Below are positions 45,257-53,710 of a stretch of 64,000 bases of DNA, piece after piece. A program made the position numbers and the translations under genes. The stretch's first letter is position 1; each line of letters opens with the position of its first letter. This DNA is from JARBAU01 sp040414675 (GTDB lineage: Archaea > Thermoproteota > Nitrososphaeria > Nitrososphaerales > Nitrososphaeraceae). The notes under the pieces were generated by a model. The model had not been told where the DNA came from. It saw only the letters and a program-made list of their open reading frames with translations, and made no database searches. The stretch lies in NCBI GenBank assembly GCA_040414675.1, contig JBEDUN010000031.1:62001-126000 (forward strand), in the 5' to 3' direction.

Positions 45257-46033
45257 CTATCTGCTAACTCGAACAAATGCGGGGGTAGAAGATAAGTCAT
45301 TAGAATCAGCGACTATTGAGTAAGCAACTGTCTTGTAAGTTTGTAATTTCTCTGAGACTGCCAAGCCGAATGCTGCACTAGATCCCGCAGTAATATTTAC
45401 CGGTTCTGCTAGACCTCTCCCTATTGCAATGACGTTCCCATTCTTATCGTATAGTGTAGCAATAATTAGAGTATTTGTAGAATTATGGTTTGCAATATCG
45501 TTTACTCTTCCGTTAATGTAGTAAAAGCCGAACAAGTCCAGTCTTGAGTTTGATGGAATAATTTTCAGTCCGACCGGCTTCAATTTGCTTCCTAATGGCC
45601 CCATATTTGCTCCTGAAGATAATTTAAAACTCTTAATCTGATTGACTGTTTTACCATCTAAATATAGTATCTCAAATGGTGAAATCCCTCTAGGACCTAT
45701 TGTGCTCAATTCTGCCGACCGGTTGAATTCATTTAATAAGTTTCCCCTGTTACCATAAAAAGAACCTTTAATTACCACGTTTGCCAGAGGCTTATTTGAT
45801 ACGTTCTTTACTTCGCCATACAGATGCATAATTCCGCCTTCATCAACGAATGAAGATGTTTTTCCGATCTCGATTCCTAAGGGATCTGCTTTTGCAGAGA
45901 TCCCACCCATAAGCAAAGTCGACAAACTTAGAAATATGGCAATATTAGCATATTCTTTTGATACCGTGTTAAAAAGAAACGATCCCTTGGCTATAATTTG
46001 TTTTCCATTTTCAATTAAATCTCTATCAATCAA
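45257..46033 (-). CDS. Secreted protein with FxLYD-like domains
   Basis: 258 aa. An N-terminal hydrophobic segment around residues 28-46 (NIAIFLSLSTLLMGGISAKA) precedes two beta-sandwich units. The first is GIMHLYGEVKNVSNKPLANV with VVIKGSFYGNRGNLLNEF. The second is LDLFGFYYINGRVNDIANHN with LIIATLYDKNGNVIAIG. Both follow the G-x-V-x-N pattern of FxLYD domains, making it a relative of the smaller protein at 14798. Likely cell-surface; function unknown. Stands alone, with its promoter in the short region shared with tfb. Confidence 0.72.
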   Translation of the reverse strand: MIDRDLIENGKQIIAKGSFLFNTVSKEYANIAIFLSLSTLLMGGISAKADPLGIEIGKTSSFVDEGGIMHLYGEVKNVSNKPLANVVIKGSFYGNRGNLLNEFNRSAELSTIGPRGISPFEILYLDGKTVNQIKSFKLSSGANMGPLGSKLKPVGLKIIPSNSRLDLFGFYYINGRVNDIANHNSTNTLIIATLYDKNGNVIAIGRGLAEPVNITAGSSAAFGLAVSEKLQTYKTVAYSIVADSNDLSSTPAFVRVSR

Positions 46034-46120
46034 ACAATCGTGAATCAGTTCTGACTAGGAAGATAATATACTATTATATGGAAGCGGTTCTATTAATATG
46101 GGTAGTAGAAGTTCTTTTTA

Positions 46121-47011
46121 ATGCATACCCCATCAATATGCTCTGGATGTAGTAAAGGTCATTTAATCGCTGACATCGATACTGGAGAGATAATTTGTGA
46201 CAACTGCGGATTGGTTCATGTCACGGATTCTCAAGATCATGCTAGACCAACGATCCCTGTTACTTATCCGACGAGAAGTAACACAAGTATATCAAATTTC
46301 GGTTTAATCTACAAAGATCTTGAATATTCGACTGTGATTGATAGAGCAAATACTGACGCAAGAGGCCATAAACTAGATCCTAGCACATTGTCTAGAATGC
46401 AGAGACTACGTACTTGGGATTTTAGACTGCGTACTGATTCTAATGCTGCAAGAAATATAAAGCAAGCATTAAACGAACTAGACGCCCTCAAAGACAAGCT
46501 TGGCTTACCAGATAGCGTACTCGAGAAAGCGTCCTATATATATAGAAAAGCGCAGGTTAAGGGCTTGGTTCACGGAAGATCTGTATCAGCAATATTGTCT
46601 ACAGCAGTATATATAGCGTGCAGAGAAATGGGCACGCCTAGAACGTTGAAGGAAATTTCTTTAATTGCTAACCTTGAACGAAAGGATATTGCACGAGACT
46701 ACAGATTGCTCGTAACTGAACTCGATTTGCAAATTCCATTGCTAGATCCAATGAAATGTATTGTAGGAGTTGCAAACAGGATAAACATAAGCGAAAAAAC
46801 CAAACGACTTGCTCTTAATTCTATGACTGAGATAATACGAAACGAGATCTCTGCGGGAAAGAATCCTATGGGATTGGCCGCCACAGTTTTGTACGTCTCA
46901 TGTCTCAAGAATAGAGAGAACAAAACTCAGGCAGATATTGCTCGCGCTGCAGGAATAACTGAGGTCACAATAAGAAATAGGTATAGTGACTTGAAACGTA
47001 CCATGATTTAG
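46121..47011 (+). CDS. tfb: Transcription initiation factor B (TFB)
   Basis: 296 aa. An N-terminal zinc ribbon (Cys7-x2-Cys10 and Cys26-x2-Cys29) is followed by the B-finger/linker region (SRMQRLRTWDFRLRTDSNAA). Two cyclin folds follow (about residues 105-195 and 200-290: ALNELDALKDKLGLPDSVLE and RGRSVSAILSTAVYIACRE-type helices, then NPMGLAATVLYVSCL). It recruits RNA polymerase to TATA/BRE promoters together with TBP. These archaea usually have several TFB paralogues; this is a full-length one. Confidence 0.95.
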   Translation: MHTPSICSGCSKGHLIADIDTGEIICDNCGLVHVTDSQDHARPTIPVTYPTRSNTSISNFGLIYKDLEYSTVIDRANTDARGHKLDPSTLSRMQRLRTWDFRLRTDSNAARNIKQALNELDALKDKLGLPDSVLEKASYIYRKAQVKGLVHGRSVSAILSTAVYIACREMGTPRTLKEISLIANLERKDIARDYRLLVTELDLQIPLLDPMKCIVGVANRINISEKTKRLALNSMTEIIRNEISAGKNPMGLAATVLYVSCLKNRENKTQADIARAAGITEVTIRNRYSDLKRTMI

Positions 47012-47129
47012 AGGTTCTTTCTGCGGAGTTTGTTAGTTAAATAAACTATTACCAAATGCTGCTTTTATGCGTCCATCAATTCTATCCATATTTGCAGTGT
47101 AGTTAATAAGCAGAAATGAGGGATTACAT

Positions 47130-48329
47130 TTGCTGATGTCAAAAATTTATGACGTAATAATTGCAGGTGGTAGTATTTCAGGTCTTTTAGCTGCTCGGGA
47201 ATTATCACGTCACAATGGAATATCAGTCGGAGTTCTTGAAGAGGATTACGAAATAGGAACTCCGGAGCATTGTGGTGGACTTGTGAGTGTGAGTGCAATA
47301 GAAAAACTACAGACTCTCCCATCTTCTACCTCTATACAAAATAAAATTAGCAAGGCAGAAATCCTCTCTCCATCCTGTGGTTTTGATATTAACGCAGATA
47401 ATCAGAAGGTCATCGTCTTAGATAGACGTGAATTTGACAAACAAATTGCTTTTGAGGCCCAAGACACTGGAGCTGAAATTAGAGTTAGATGTACTGTAAG
47501 ATCCGTATCTGAACACACTGATGACTTCACACACAACGACCTCAATGAAGGAAATTTTTATTCAGTTTCGACTTCAGAGGGGGAGATGAGATGCAAGTAC
47601 TTTGTAGATGCTAGGGGGGTGGGTTCAATAGTCAACAAAAATAGAACAGGTGCGCTACAAACTGCTCAATATGAAGTTTATGCACCATGGATTGATAGTG
47701 ATTCTATCGAGGTGAAATTCGACAATATTCGATTCCCTGGGTTCTTTGCCTGGATTATACCTACCGGCCAAGGAAAAGGCAAGGTGGGTGTGGGTGGAAG
47801 AGCGATAAACGTGGTAGATGCACTGAACTCTTATCTGAACAGCAAAGGGTCAAGATACAATATAGTTAGAAAGGTATATTCACCTATTTGGATAATGGGG
47901 CCACTTCAGTCATTTTTGTGCGGATCTAGATATTTGGTGGTGGGAGACGCAGCTGGTCAAACGAAACCGACTACAGCTGGTGGAATTTTCACCTGCGGTA
48001 TGGGTGGTATACTTGCCGGCAGATCTATTGCTACAGCAATAAATTCAGGTCAGCAGGAAGCTCTAAAGGAATACGAAATGGATTGGTTTTCGATGTTTAG
48101 TTCCGAATTCAATAAAATGCTATTAGCAAGGAAGCTCTTTGAGAGACTGGATAACAAGGGGCTAGACGAAGTATTTACATCTATCTCCAAGTCAGAAATC
48201 GATTTCATCTCGAAATCAGGAGATTTTGACTTTCATTCAACGGCATTGTCTAGAATTATCAGAGCAAAAAAAGCAGCAACGATCATAAAGTCTGTCCTAA
48301 GTAATGAGTTCAGACGTCTGTTCGATTAA
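47130..48329 (+). CDS. Geranylgeranyl-reductase-family flavoprotein
   Basis: 399 aa. FAD site YDVIIAGGSISGLLAARELS (about residue 6), then EIGTPEHCGGLVSVSAIEKL, the typical C-G-G block of digeranylgeranylglycerophospholipid reductases. The second FAD motif YLVVGDAAGQTKPTTAGGIF leads into CGMGGILAGRSIATAI. The gene could begin at TTG 47130 or ATG 47136. This is the best candidate in the window for the true membrane-lipid reductase that saturates the archaeol/GDGT chains. The Zn-ribbon/aEF-1beta genes follow closely. Confidence 0.88.
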   Translation: MLMSKIYDVIIAGGSISGLLAARELSRHNGISVGVLEEDYEIGTPEHCGGLVSVSAIEKLQTLPSSTSIQNKISKAEILSPSCGFDINADNQKVIVLDRREFDKQIAFEAQDTGAEIRVRCTVRSVSEHTDDFTHNDLNEGNFYSVSTSEGEMRCKYFVDARGVGSIVNKNRTGALQTAQYEVYAPWIDSDSIEVKFDNIRFPGFFAWIIPTGQGKGKVGVGGRAINVVDALNSYLNSKGSRYNIVRKVYSPIWIMGPLQSFLCGSRYLVVGDAAGQTKPTTAGGIFTCGMGGILAGRSIATAINSGQQEALKEYEMDWFSMFSSEFNKMLLARKLFERLDNKGLDEVFTSISKSEIDFISKSGDFDFHSTALSRIIRAKKAATIIKSVLSNEFRRLFD

Positions 48330-48369
48330 GCAAGATATAAATTCGGATATTAATCCAAAAGTTATATTC

Positions 48370-48549
48370 ATGTCAAAACCTTTACAATTGCCAGTTTGTA
48401 CATCTTGTAATCGCCCAATTATGCCAAATGATGAATGTGTGAAGTATTATTGCCCGAACTGCGGTTATGTCCTGATTTGGCGCTGTCAAAGTTGTAGAGA
48501 GTTTGCTAGGCCTTACAAGTGTGTTGGTTGCGGCCTGGAGGGACCTTAG
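48370..48549 (+). CDS. Small zinc-ribbon protein preceding aEF-1beta
   Basis: 59 aa from ATG 48370; the frame opens at 48304, but the earlier part lacks family-like sequence and overlaps the previous gene. Eight cysteines in four C-x2-C pairs (CTSC, CPNC, CQSC, CVGC), as in the archaeal zinc-ribbon proteins annotated as putative RNA-binding. Its TAG is immediately followed by the ATG of aEF-1beta, a conserved archaeal neighbour, suggesting a translation-related role. Confidence 0.88.
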   Translation: MSKPLQLPVCTSCNRPIMPNDECVKYYCPNCGYVLIWRCQSCREFARPYKCVGCGLEGP

Positions 48550-48831
48550 ATGACTAGATTGGTAGCAAGAATCAAGATTCTCCCAGCAGAGGCGGATACA
48601 GATCTTGACAAGCTGGTTATGACGCTTAATAACAAAATTCCGGAAGGAATGGAACTCAAGACTCACGCAAGAGAGCCCATAGCATTTGGAGTTAATGCTC
48701 TTTTAGGAGATTTTTTGATTGATGATAAAGAAGGGCAAATGGATATGCTAGAAGAATCCATCAAGAACACCGAAGGAGTTGGCGAAATTGATGTGGTAAG
48801 CGTTAGTAGGCAGTCAGTAAGAATGAAGTAG
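48550..48831 (+). CDS. ef1b: Elongation factor 1-beta
   Basis: 93 aa, the archaeal GDP/GTP exchange factor for aEF-1alpha. LVARIKILPAEADTDLDKLV, IAFGVNALLGDFLIDDKEGQ and IKNTEGVGEIDVVSVSRQ are diagnostic. Starts without a gap after the zinc-ribbon gene. Confidence 0.95.
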   Translation: MTRLVARIKILPAEADTDLDKLVMTLNNKIPEGMELKTHAREPIAFGVNALLGDFLIDDKEGQMDMLEESIKNTEGVGEIDVVSVSRQSVRMK

Positions 48832-48874
48832 TCTGTATGAATGGACTTGGGCAGGAGGCTGCACTGGTACACAT

Positions 48875-51076
48875 TTGAAAAGACCTCAAAGCAAGAAAAA
48901 AGATCAGGGATCTCTGAAGAAAATTCAATTGAGAGTAGCGGAAGCAAAACATCGTGACGTGGGAAAGCGAAGAGCTAGGATAGATTCCGAACATATGCGT
49001 CAGCTTGGAATAGAACCAGGCCATGTGATCGAATTAATAGGCAAAAGGAATACTGCAGTTATTGGATGGCAGGCAGATGATGAGCAGGACCATGATGTTA
49101 TTAGAATCGATGGACAAACGAGGAAAAATGCGGGTATAGGTATTAATGATCTGCTTTCGATAAAGCCTATAAGGGCAAAGCCTGCGAAAATGGTAGTTCT
49201 GCTGCCGCTAGCTAGCAGTAACGTTGTAATCGATAAGGAATTTTGCGAATTTGTCAAAAACAGGTTGCGCGGTTATCCTGTTACGGCAGGCGATGAGATA
49301 TCTGTGATTATTCTAGGCAATTCGATGGACTTTAAAGTGGAAAAAGTAGTTCCAAAGGCAATTGCAAAGATCGATAGTTCTACCAAGCTCAGCATTCTCT
49401 CCGAGTCAACTCTTGATAAGAGACCAAGAATAACATATGAAGAAATCGGTGGGCTCAAAAACCAGATAAAGCGTCTCAGAGAGATTGTCGAATTACCATT
49501 AAGACATCCAGAAGTGTTTACACGACTAGGAATTGAACCACATAACGGAATTCTAATGTACGGTTCTCCTGGCTGTGGCAAGACGCTGATCGCAAAAGCG
49601 CTCGCCTCGGAATCAGAAGCTAATTTTTACATTATAAACGGGCCTGAAATCGTCAACAAGTATTACGGAGAGACCGAGGCCCGTTTGAGGGATATCTTTA
49701 AAGAAGCACGGGATTCTGCTCCTAGTATAATATTTATTGATGAGATAGATGCTATCGCACCAAAACGAGAAGAAGCGTTTGGCGATGTAGAAAAGCGGGT
49801 TGTCGCTCAATTACTGGCACTCATGGACGGTATGTCAGAACGAGGAAATGTGATAGTTCTTGGGGCGACAAATAGACCGGAGAGTATTGATCCTGCGTTG
49901 AGACGACCCGGACGATTCGATCGGGAGATTGAGGTAGGAGTGCCCAATGCTGAGGGCAGACTTGAAATTCTTCAGATTCATACTCGCGGTATGCCACTAG
50001 CTGCCAATGACATTGACCTTAGAAGTTTGGCAGCTGAACTTCATGGTTATACCGGTGCCGATATTAAAGCTCTCTGCAGAGAGGCGGCTATGAAGGCACT
50101 CAGAAGATACTTGCCAGAAATTGACCTTGAGGGCGATAAAATATCAAGAGAGATGCTTGAGACGATGGAAATAAGAAATAAGGACTTCAGAGAAGGGATG
50201 AAGGAAATTATTCCCACTGCGATGCGAGAATTCTATGTGGAAGTCGCAAGGGTAAGATGGAATGATGTGGGTGGATTGTACGACGCCAAGAGAACTCTCT
50301 ATGATAACCTGATTACGGCAATCAAAGAGCCCGAAAGGTTTACCAAAATGGGTATTAAACCTCCTAGAGGCGCTCTTCTCTTTGGTCCCCCTGGTTGTGG
50401 AAAAACTCTCATCGCTAAATCGCTCGCAACCGAAAGTAGCGCTAATATTATTGTGGTGCGAGGCCCTGAAATATTATCTAAATGGGTAGGAGAATCAGAA
50501 AAAGCGATCCGAGAGATATTTCGAAAGGCGAAAGCTTCATCGCCGTGCGTAGTGGTCTTTGATGAGTTGGACTCTTTGGCAAGGCCAAGAGGTGAGGATG
50601 ATTTGTCAGGGAACGAGCGAGTCCTTTCTCAATTGCTGACAGAAATGGACGACTCGGGAAGTGCAGGAGTTATTGTTACTGGTATTACAAACAGACCTGA
50701 TTTAATCGATACATCACTCTTACGTCCTGGTAGACTCGATCTTATCTTGTACATCTCTCCTCCTGACGAAAATGGTAGATATGAAATTCTTAAAATCTTG
50801 ACTAGTTCTATGCCTTTAACGGAGGAAGTAAAGCTTGAGGAAATTGCTTATACAACCAAAGGGTTCAGTGGGGCCGACTTAGTGGCACTTACTAGAGAAG
50901 CAGCAGTCAATGCCATGCGTAACAAATCATCGATAATTTCGAAAGATGACTTCAAAAGCGCTCTTCATCACGTGAAACCATCAATTACTAAAGACATTGA
51001 GGATTGGTACGAAAATATGCGAAGGTCAGTTACTTATAGCATTCCAAGACCAACAGACAAATCATTCTATAGTTGA
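48875..51076 (+). CDS. Cdc48/VCP-type AAA+ ATPase
   Basis: 733 aa. N-terminal double-psi barrel and 4-fold domain (about residues 17-190), D1 with Walker A GSPGCGKT (230-237) and Walker B IIFIDEIDA, D2 with Walker A GPPGCGKT (504-511) and Walker B VVVFDELDS, and Arg-finger regions RRPGRFDRE and LRPGRLDLI. It unfolds or extracts protein substrates, probably feeding the proteasome. Both Walker A loops carry Cys where most archaeal Cdc48 have Thr. No ATG or GTG is available in frame; TTG 48875 gives the family N-terminus. Part of the Zn-ribbon/aEF-1beta gene run. Confidence 0.94.
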   Translation: MKRPQSKKKDQGSLKKIQLRVAEAKHRDVGKRRARIDSEHMRQLGIEPGHVIELIGKRNTAVIGWQADDEQDHDVIRIDGQTRKNAGIGINDLLSIKPIRAKPAKMVVLLPLASSNVVIDKEFCEFVKNRLRGYPVTAGDEISVIILGNSMDFKVEKVVPKAIAKIDSSTKLSILSESTLDKRPRITYEEIGGLKNQIKRLREIVELPLRHPEVFTRLGIEPHNGILMYGSPGCGKTLIAKALASESEANFYIINGPEIVNKYYGETEARLRDIFKEARDSAPSIIFIDEIDAIAPKREEAFGDVEKRVVAQLLALMDGMSERGNVIVLGATNRPESIDPALRRPGRFDREIEVGVPNAEGRLEILQIHTRGMPLAANDIDLRSLAAELHGYTGADIKALCREAAMKALRRYLPEIDLEGDKISREMLETMEIRNKDFREGMKEIIPTAMREFYVEVARVRWNDVGGLYDAKRTLYDNLITAIKEPERFTKMGIKPPRGALLFGPPGCGKTLIAKSLATESSANIIVVRGPEILSKWVGESEKAIREIFRKAKASSPCVVVFDELDSLARPRGEDDLSGNERVLSQLLTEMDDSGSAGVIVTGITNRPDLIDTSLLRPGRLDLILYISPPDENGRYEILKILTSSMPLTEEVKLEEIAYTTKGFSGADLVALTREAAVNAMRNKSSIISKDDFKSALHHVKPSITKDIEDWYENMRRSVTYSIPRPTDKSFYS

Positions 51077-51181
51077 TAATGCTAATTTGCAATACTAGTC
51101 TAATCAACTTGCAATAATTCACTCCCAGCCGCCAACATGAATTCCTGCTTTCATATTATTGATATATAGCCACTGTATACT

Positions 51182-51400
51182 GTGAAATATCTGATGAAAT
51201 ATCCTCTGCGCAATTTGATCTATGAGAAGATAAAGGATGTAGGCAATATCACTGACGTAGATCTTATGAATAGTTTGACGAGAGATAATATTCCACTTAC
51301 CCATGCTGACTTGGATAAGACATTGTTAGATCTTGAAATATATGGGCTAATAAGAGTATCTTGGGTAGCCAAGGACAAGCGTAGAATAGAAAAAGCTTAG
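51182..51400 (+). CDS. Small winged-helix-like protein
   Basis: 72 aa. The helix-turn-helix-like arrangement (NLIYEKIKDVGNITDVDLMN, DLDKTLLDLEIYGLIRVSWV) ends in a short beta wing with basic residues (AKDKRRIEK). It looks like a compact winged-helix domain, perhaps DNA- or RNA-binding. No family name; clean start at ATG 51182 or 51194. Confidence 0.6.
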   Translation: MKYLMKYPLRNLIYEKIKDVGNITDVDLMNSLTRDNIPLTHADLDKTLLDLEIYGLIRVSWVAKDKRRIEKA

Positions 51401-51486
51401 TATATTTAAGCCCAATGTGTGGGTAGACGGAAGTGGGTTTGTCGTATAACTTTTCATATTGGACCTATGGATCGGCTTTATCTGTA

Positions 51487-52374
51487 TTACAATCGGTAGT
51501 AAAAGAGAGCATCTAATGCTAACCCTACAAATACTACCACCAAATATGGAGCAGTAACTTTATAGGCCTTCCAAGCATACTGCGACGTAGCATTTTTTGT
51601 TAGTTTATAATGGTATATTAACATCAATGAGCCAGAAAAAGCGGCAATTATCGTATATACCAATCCAAGGCCAAAAAAATACAAAGAAATGGAGTATGGT
51701 AGAAGAATAAGTGTATTTAAAAAGATATAGCTAGCGGCTTTTTGATTCCCGACCAGAACAGGTAACATAGGAACATTGACACTAGCATATTCTTCCTTGG
51801 CCTTTATAGCCAAACACCAGAAATGTGGTGGAGTCCACATGAAAACGATCCAACCTATTAAGAAGCCTAAAAGATCTATAGATCCTGTTGCGGTTGCCCA
51901 TCCGGCCATAGAAGCAGCACTGCCTGCGAAACCACCTATGACTATATTAGATGCATTGCTACGTTTAAGCCAAAGTGTATATATAATAACGTAAAAGAAA
52001 ATTCCAAGTATAATCATTCCAGTTGCTACTGGATTTAAGGTAATCCAAGCTATGATCACTGCCAATATACAAGTAGTCAAACCATACGCTAATACATTAC
52101 GTGGAAGTAACCTGCCAGCAGGTAGAGGTCTATGCGAAGTTCTAATCATTATCTTGTCTATATCTCGGTCATAATAGTGATTAAGGGCACTCGATCCCAT
52201 GGAAGCTAGCGCCCCTGCCAAGGCAAGAAATCCTACCTGCCAAAACGAAACATCCCAACCTATGTTGGGGGTATTATCAAATCTACTGCCCGCAAGCAAT
52301 GATGTGATTGCAGTGATTACTAGTACTATTACGATACGTGGCTTCGATACCTCTACATAGTCACTAATACTCAC
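51487..52374 (-). CDS. ctaB: Protoheme IX farnesyltransferase (haem O synthase)
   Basis: 295 aa UbiA-type prenyltransferase with eight to nine membrane helices. The first Asp-rich motif is NHYYDRDIDKIMIRT followed by SHRPLPAGRLLP, the CtaB/COX10 signature; a second region after WIVFMWTPPHFWCLAIKAKEEY is also diagnostic. It adds a farnesyl chain to haem b for an A/O-type terminal oxidase, implying aerobic respiration. Monocistronic. Confidence 0.94.
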   Translation of the reverse strand: MSISDYVEVSKPRIVIVLVITAITSLLAGSRFDNTPNIGWDVSFWQVGFLALAGALASMGSSALNHYYDRDIDKIMIRTSHRPLPAGRLLPRNVLAYGLTTCILAVIIAWITLNPVATGMIILGIFFYVIIYTLWLKRSNASNIVIGGFAGSAASMAGWATATGSIDLLGFLIGWIVFMWTPPHFWCLAIKAKEEYASVNVPMLPVLVGNQKAASYIFLNTLILLPYSISLYFFGLGLVYTIIAAFSGSLMLIYHYKLTKNATSQYAWKAYKVTAPYLVVVFVGLALDALFYYRL

Positions 52375-52627
52375 TCTTCAAATACCTTTATTTTGGTCTC
52401 GCAACCCTACCATTTAATTTATTCGCTCTGCGCTTATGGCTTAACTCTTAAATATTTCAAGAATTCTAGCGCAAGTAGTCGAAGTATTGTAAAAATTGGT
52501 CAAATGAATGATTTCACATTTTTTTCTCTTTATCGCGTTAATTCTGATCTTTGCTTCTTCACATTAACTTATTTTTGGATCGCTATCTAACTAAGGTCTG
52601 TTCAATTTCATAAAATTAATTCGTAGA

Positions 52628-52918
52628 TTACTCTCTTATGCTTTCTAGAGTAGAAACTACCTGCCATAGCATCGTCCTGATATGAGATTCCATCTGCCTG
52701 CTTTGAGTTAGACTCTCCAACATACTTATAGCATTGGCCGCCCTCACAGAGATACTACCTCCCTTTTCATCAGTAAGAGTAGAAAGAACATCTTTCACCA
52801 AATTCCTAGTATTTCTCTGAATATCTCGATTTTTAATAATCGATTCTAACGTGACAATAGTCCTGGAAAGGCGCTCCTCGTTTGCCTTTTCCTTCAACTC
52901 TTTTTTCTTCGCGCTCAT
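52628..52918 (-). CDS. UPF0147 family protein
   Basis: 96 aa from the ATG at 52918 (MSAKKKELKEKANEER); the frame is open to 52957, but the shorter form matches the family. All-helical sequence with two repeat-like units (IVTLESIIKNRDIQRNTRNL and AANAISMLESLTQSRQMESH). Conserved across archaea, function unknown. Divergent from the translin gene. Confidence 0.85.
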   Translation of the reverse strand: MSAKKKELKEKANEERLSRTIVTLESIIKNRDIQRNTRNLVKDVLSTLTDEKGGSISVRAANAISMLESLTQSRQMESHIRTMLWQVVSTLESIRE

Positions 52919-53012
52919 AATACTAATGCTAAACAACTTACCGATATTTGTATCCATTCATCCAAGTTTTTCGAGCGATAAAGTGTGGAAATCTCTATAT
53001 TGAATCAAATAT

Positions 53013-53669
53013 ATGGGAAGGCCATTGTTCACGAATATGAAAACCTCCTTGGAGGAGATTGACAGTGATCTTAAGGATATAGAAGCAAGAAGGGATAGTC
53101 TGATTAAAAATACAAGAGACGTGATTAATGATTGCAGTAATTCTATAGTATCTCTACATAGGTCTGATCTTGATAAAGCCGTAGAGCGAATGGATAAAGC
53201 TAGGGCTACGTTAGATACCTTGCGAGCACAAGCTAGAACTGATCTTTATAAGTATATTGTTGTTCCAGAACAGGAATTAGTCGAGGCTTATATGTTGAGA
53301 TCCATAGCGGAGGACAAAGTCCTGCCGAGCAAGAAAGATCTTGGCGTTTCCGGACAGGCATATTTAATGGGAATGCTTGACTGTATAGGTGAACTTAAAA
53401 GAATGATCTACGATACTCTGAGGGCTGGAAAATCTGAAGAGAGCACAAAATTGTTTTATGTTATGGAAGAAATCTATTCTTCAGTATATCCATTTGCAGC
53501 CTTTGATAACCTTGTATCAGGCCTACGGAGGAAGCTAGATATCGCCAAAGTTTTGATAGAGGACATACGAGCACTTGTCACAGAAGAAAAACGACGACAG
53601 AAGATTATGTTGGCGATGGATGACCTCAAACAGCATCTTGATATGGTATCGACGAACAAACCCACTTAG
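53013..53669 (+). CDS. Archaeal translin-family protein
   Basis: 218 aa, all-helical. SLEEIDSDLKDIEARRDSLI, then KARATLDTLRAQARTDLYKY, QEYVEAYMLRS-like helix, LGVSGQAYLMGMLDCIGELK and RRKLDIAKVLIEDIR follow the translin fold, an RNA/ssDNA-binding ring protein; archaeal homologues act as RNases on tRNA-like substrates. ATG 53037 (MKTSLEEID) is an alternative start. Confidence 0.88.
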   Translation: MGRPLFTNMKTSLEEIDSDLKDIEARRDSLIKNTRDVINDCSNSIVSLHRSDLDKAVERMDKARATLDTLRAQARTDLYKYIVVPEQELVEAYMLRSIAEDKVLPSKKDLGVSGQAYLMGMLDCIGELKRMIYDTLRAGKSEESTKLFYVMEEIYSSVYPFAAFDNLVSGLRRKLDIAKVLIEDIRALVTEEKRRQKIMLAMDDLKQHLDMVSTNKPT

Positions 53670-53710
53670 GGATTTTTATGTATCAAACCTAATTAAATCG
53701 GAAATTGCAG

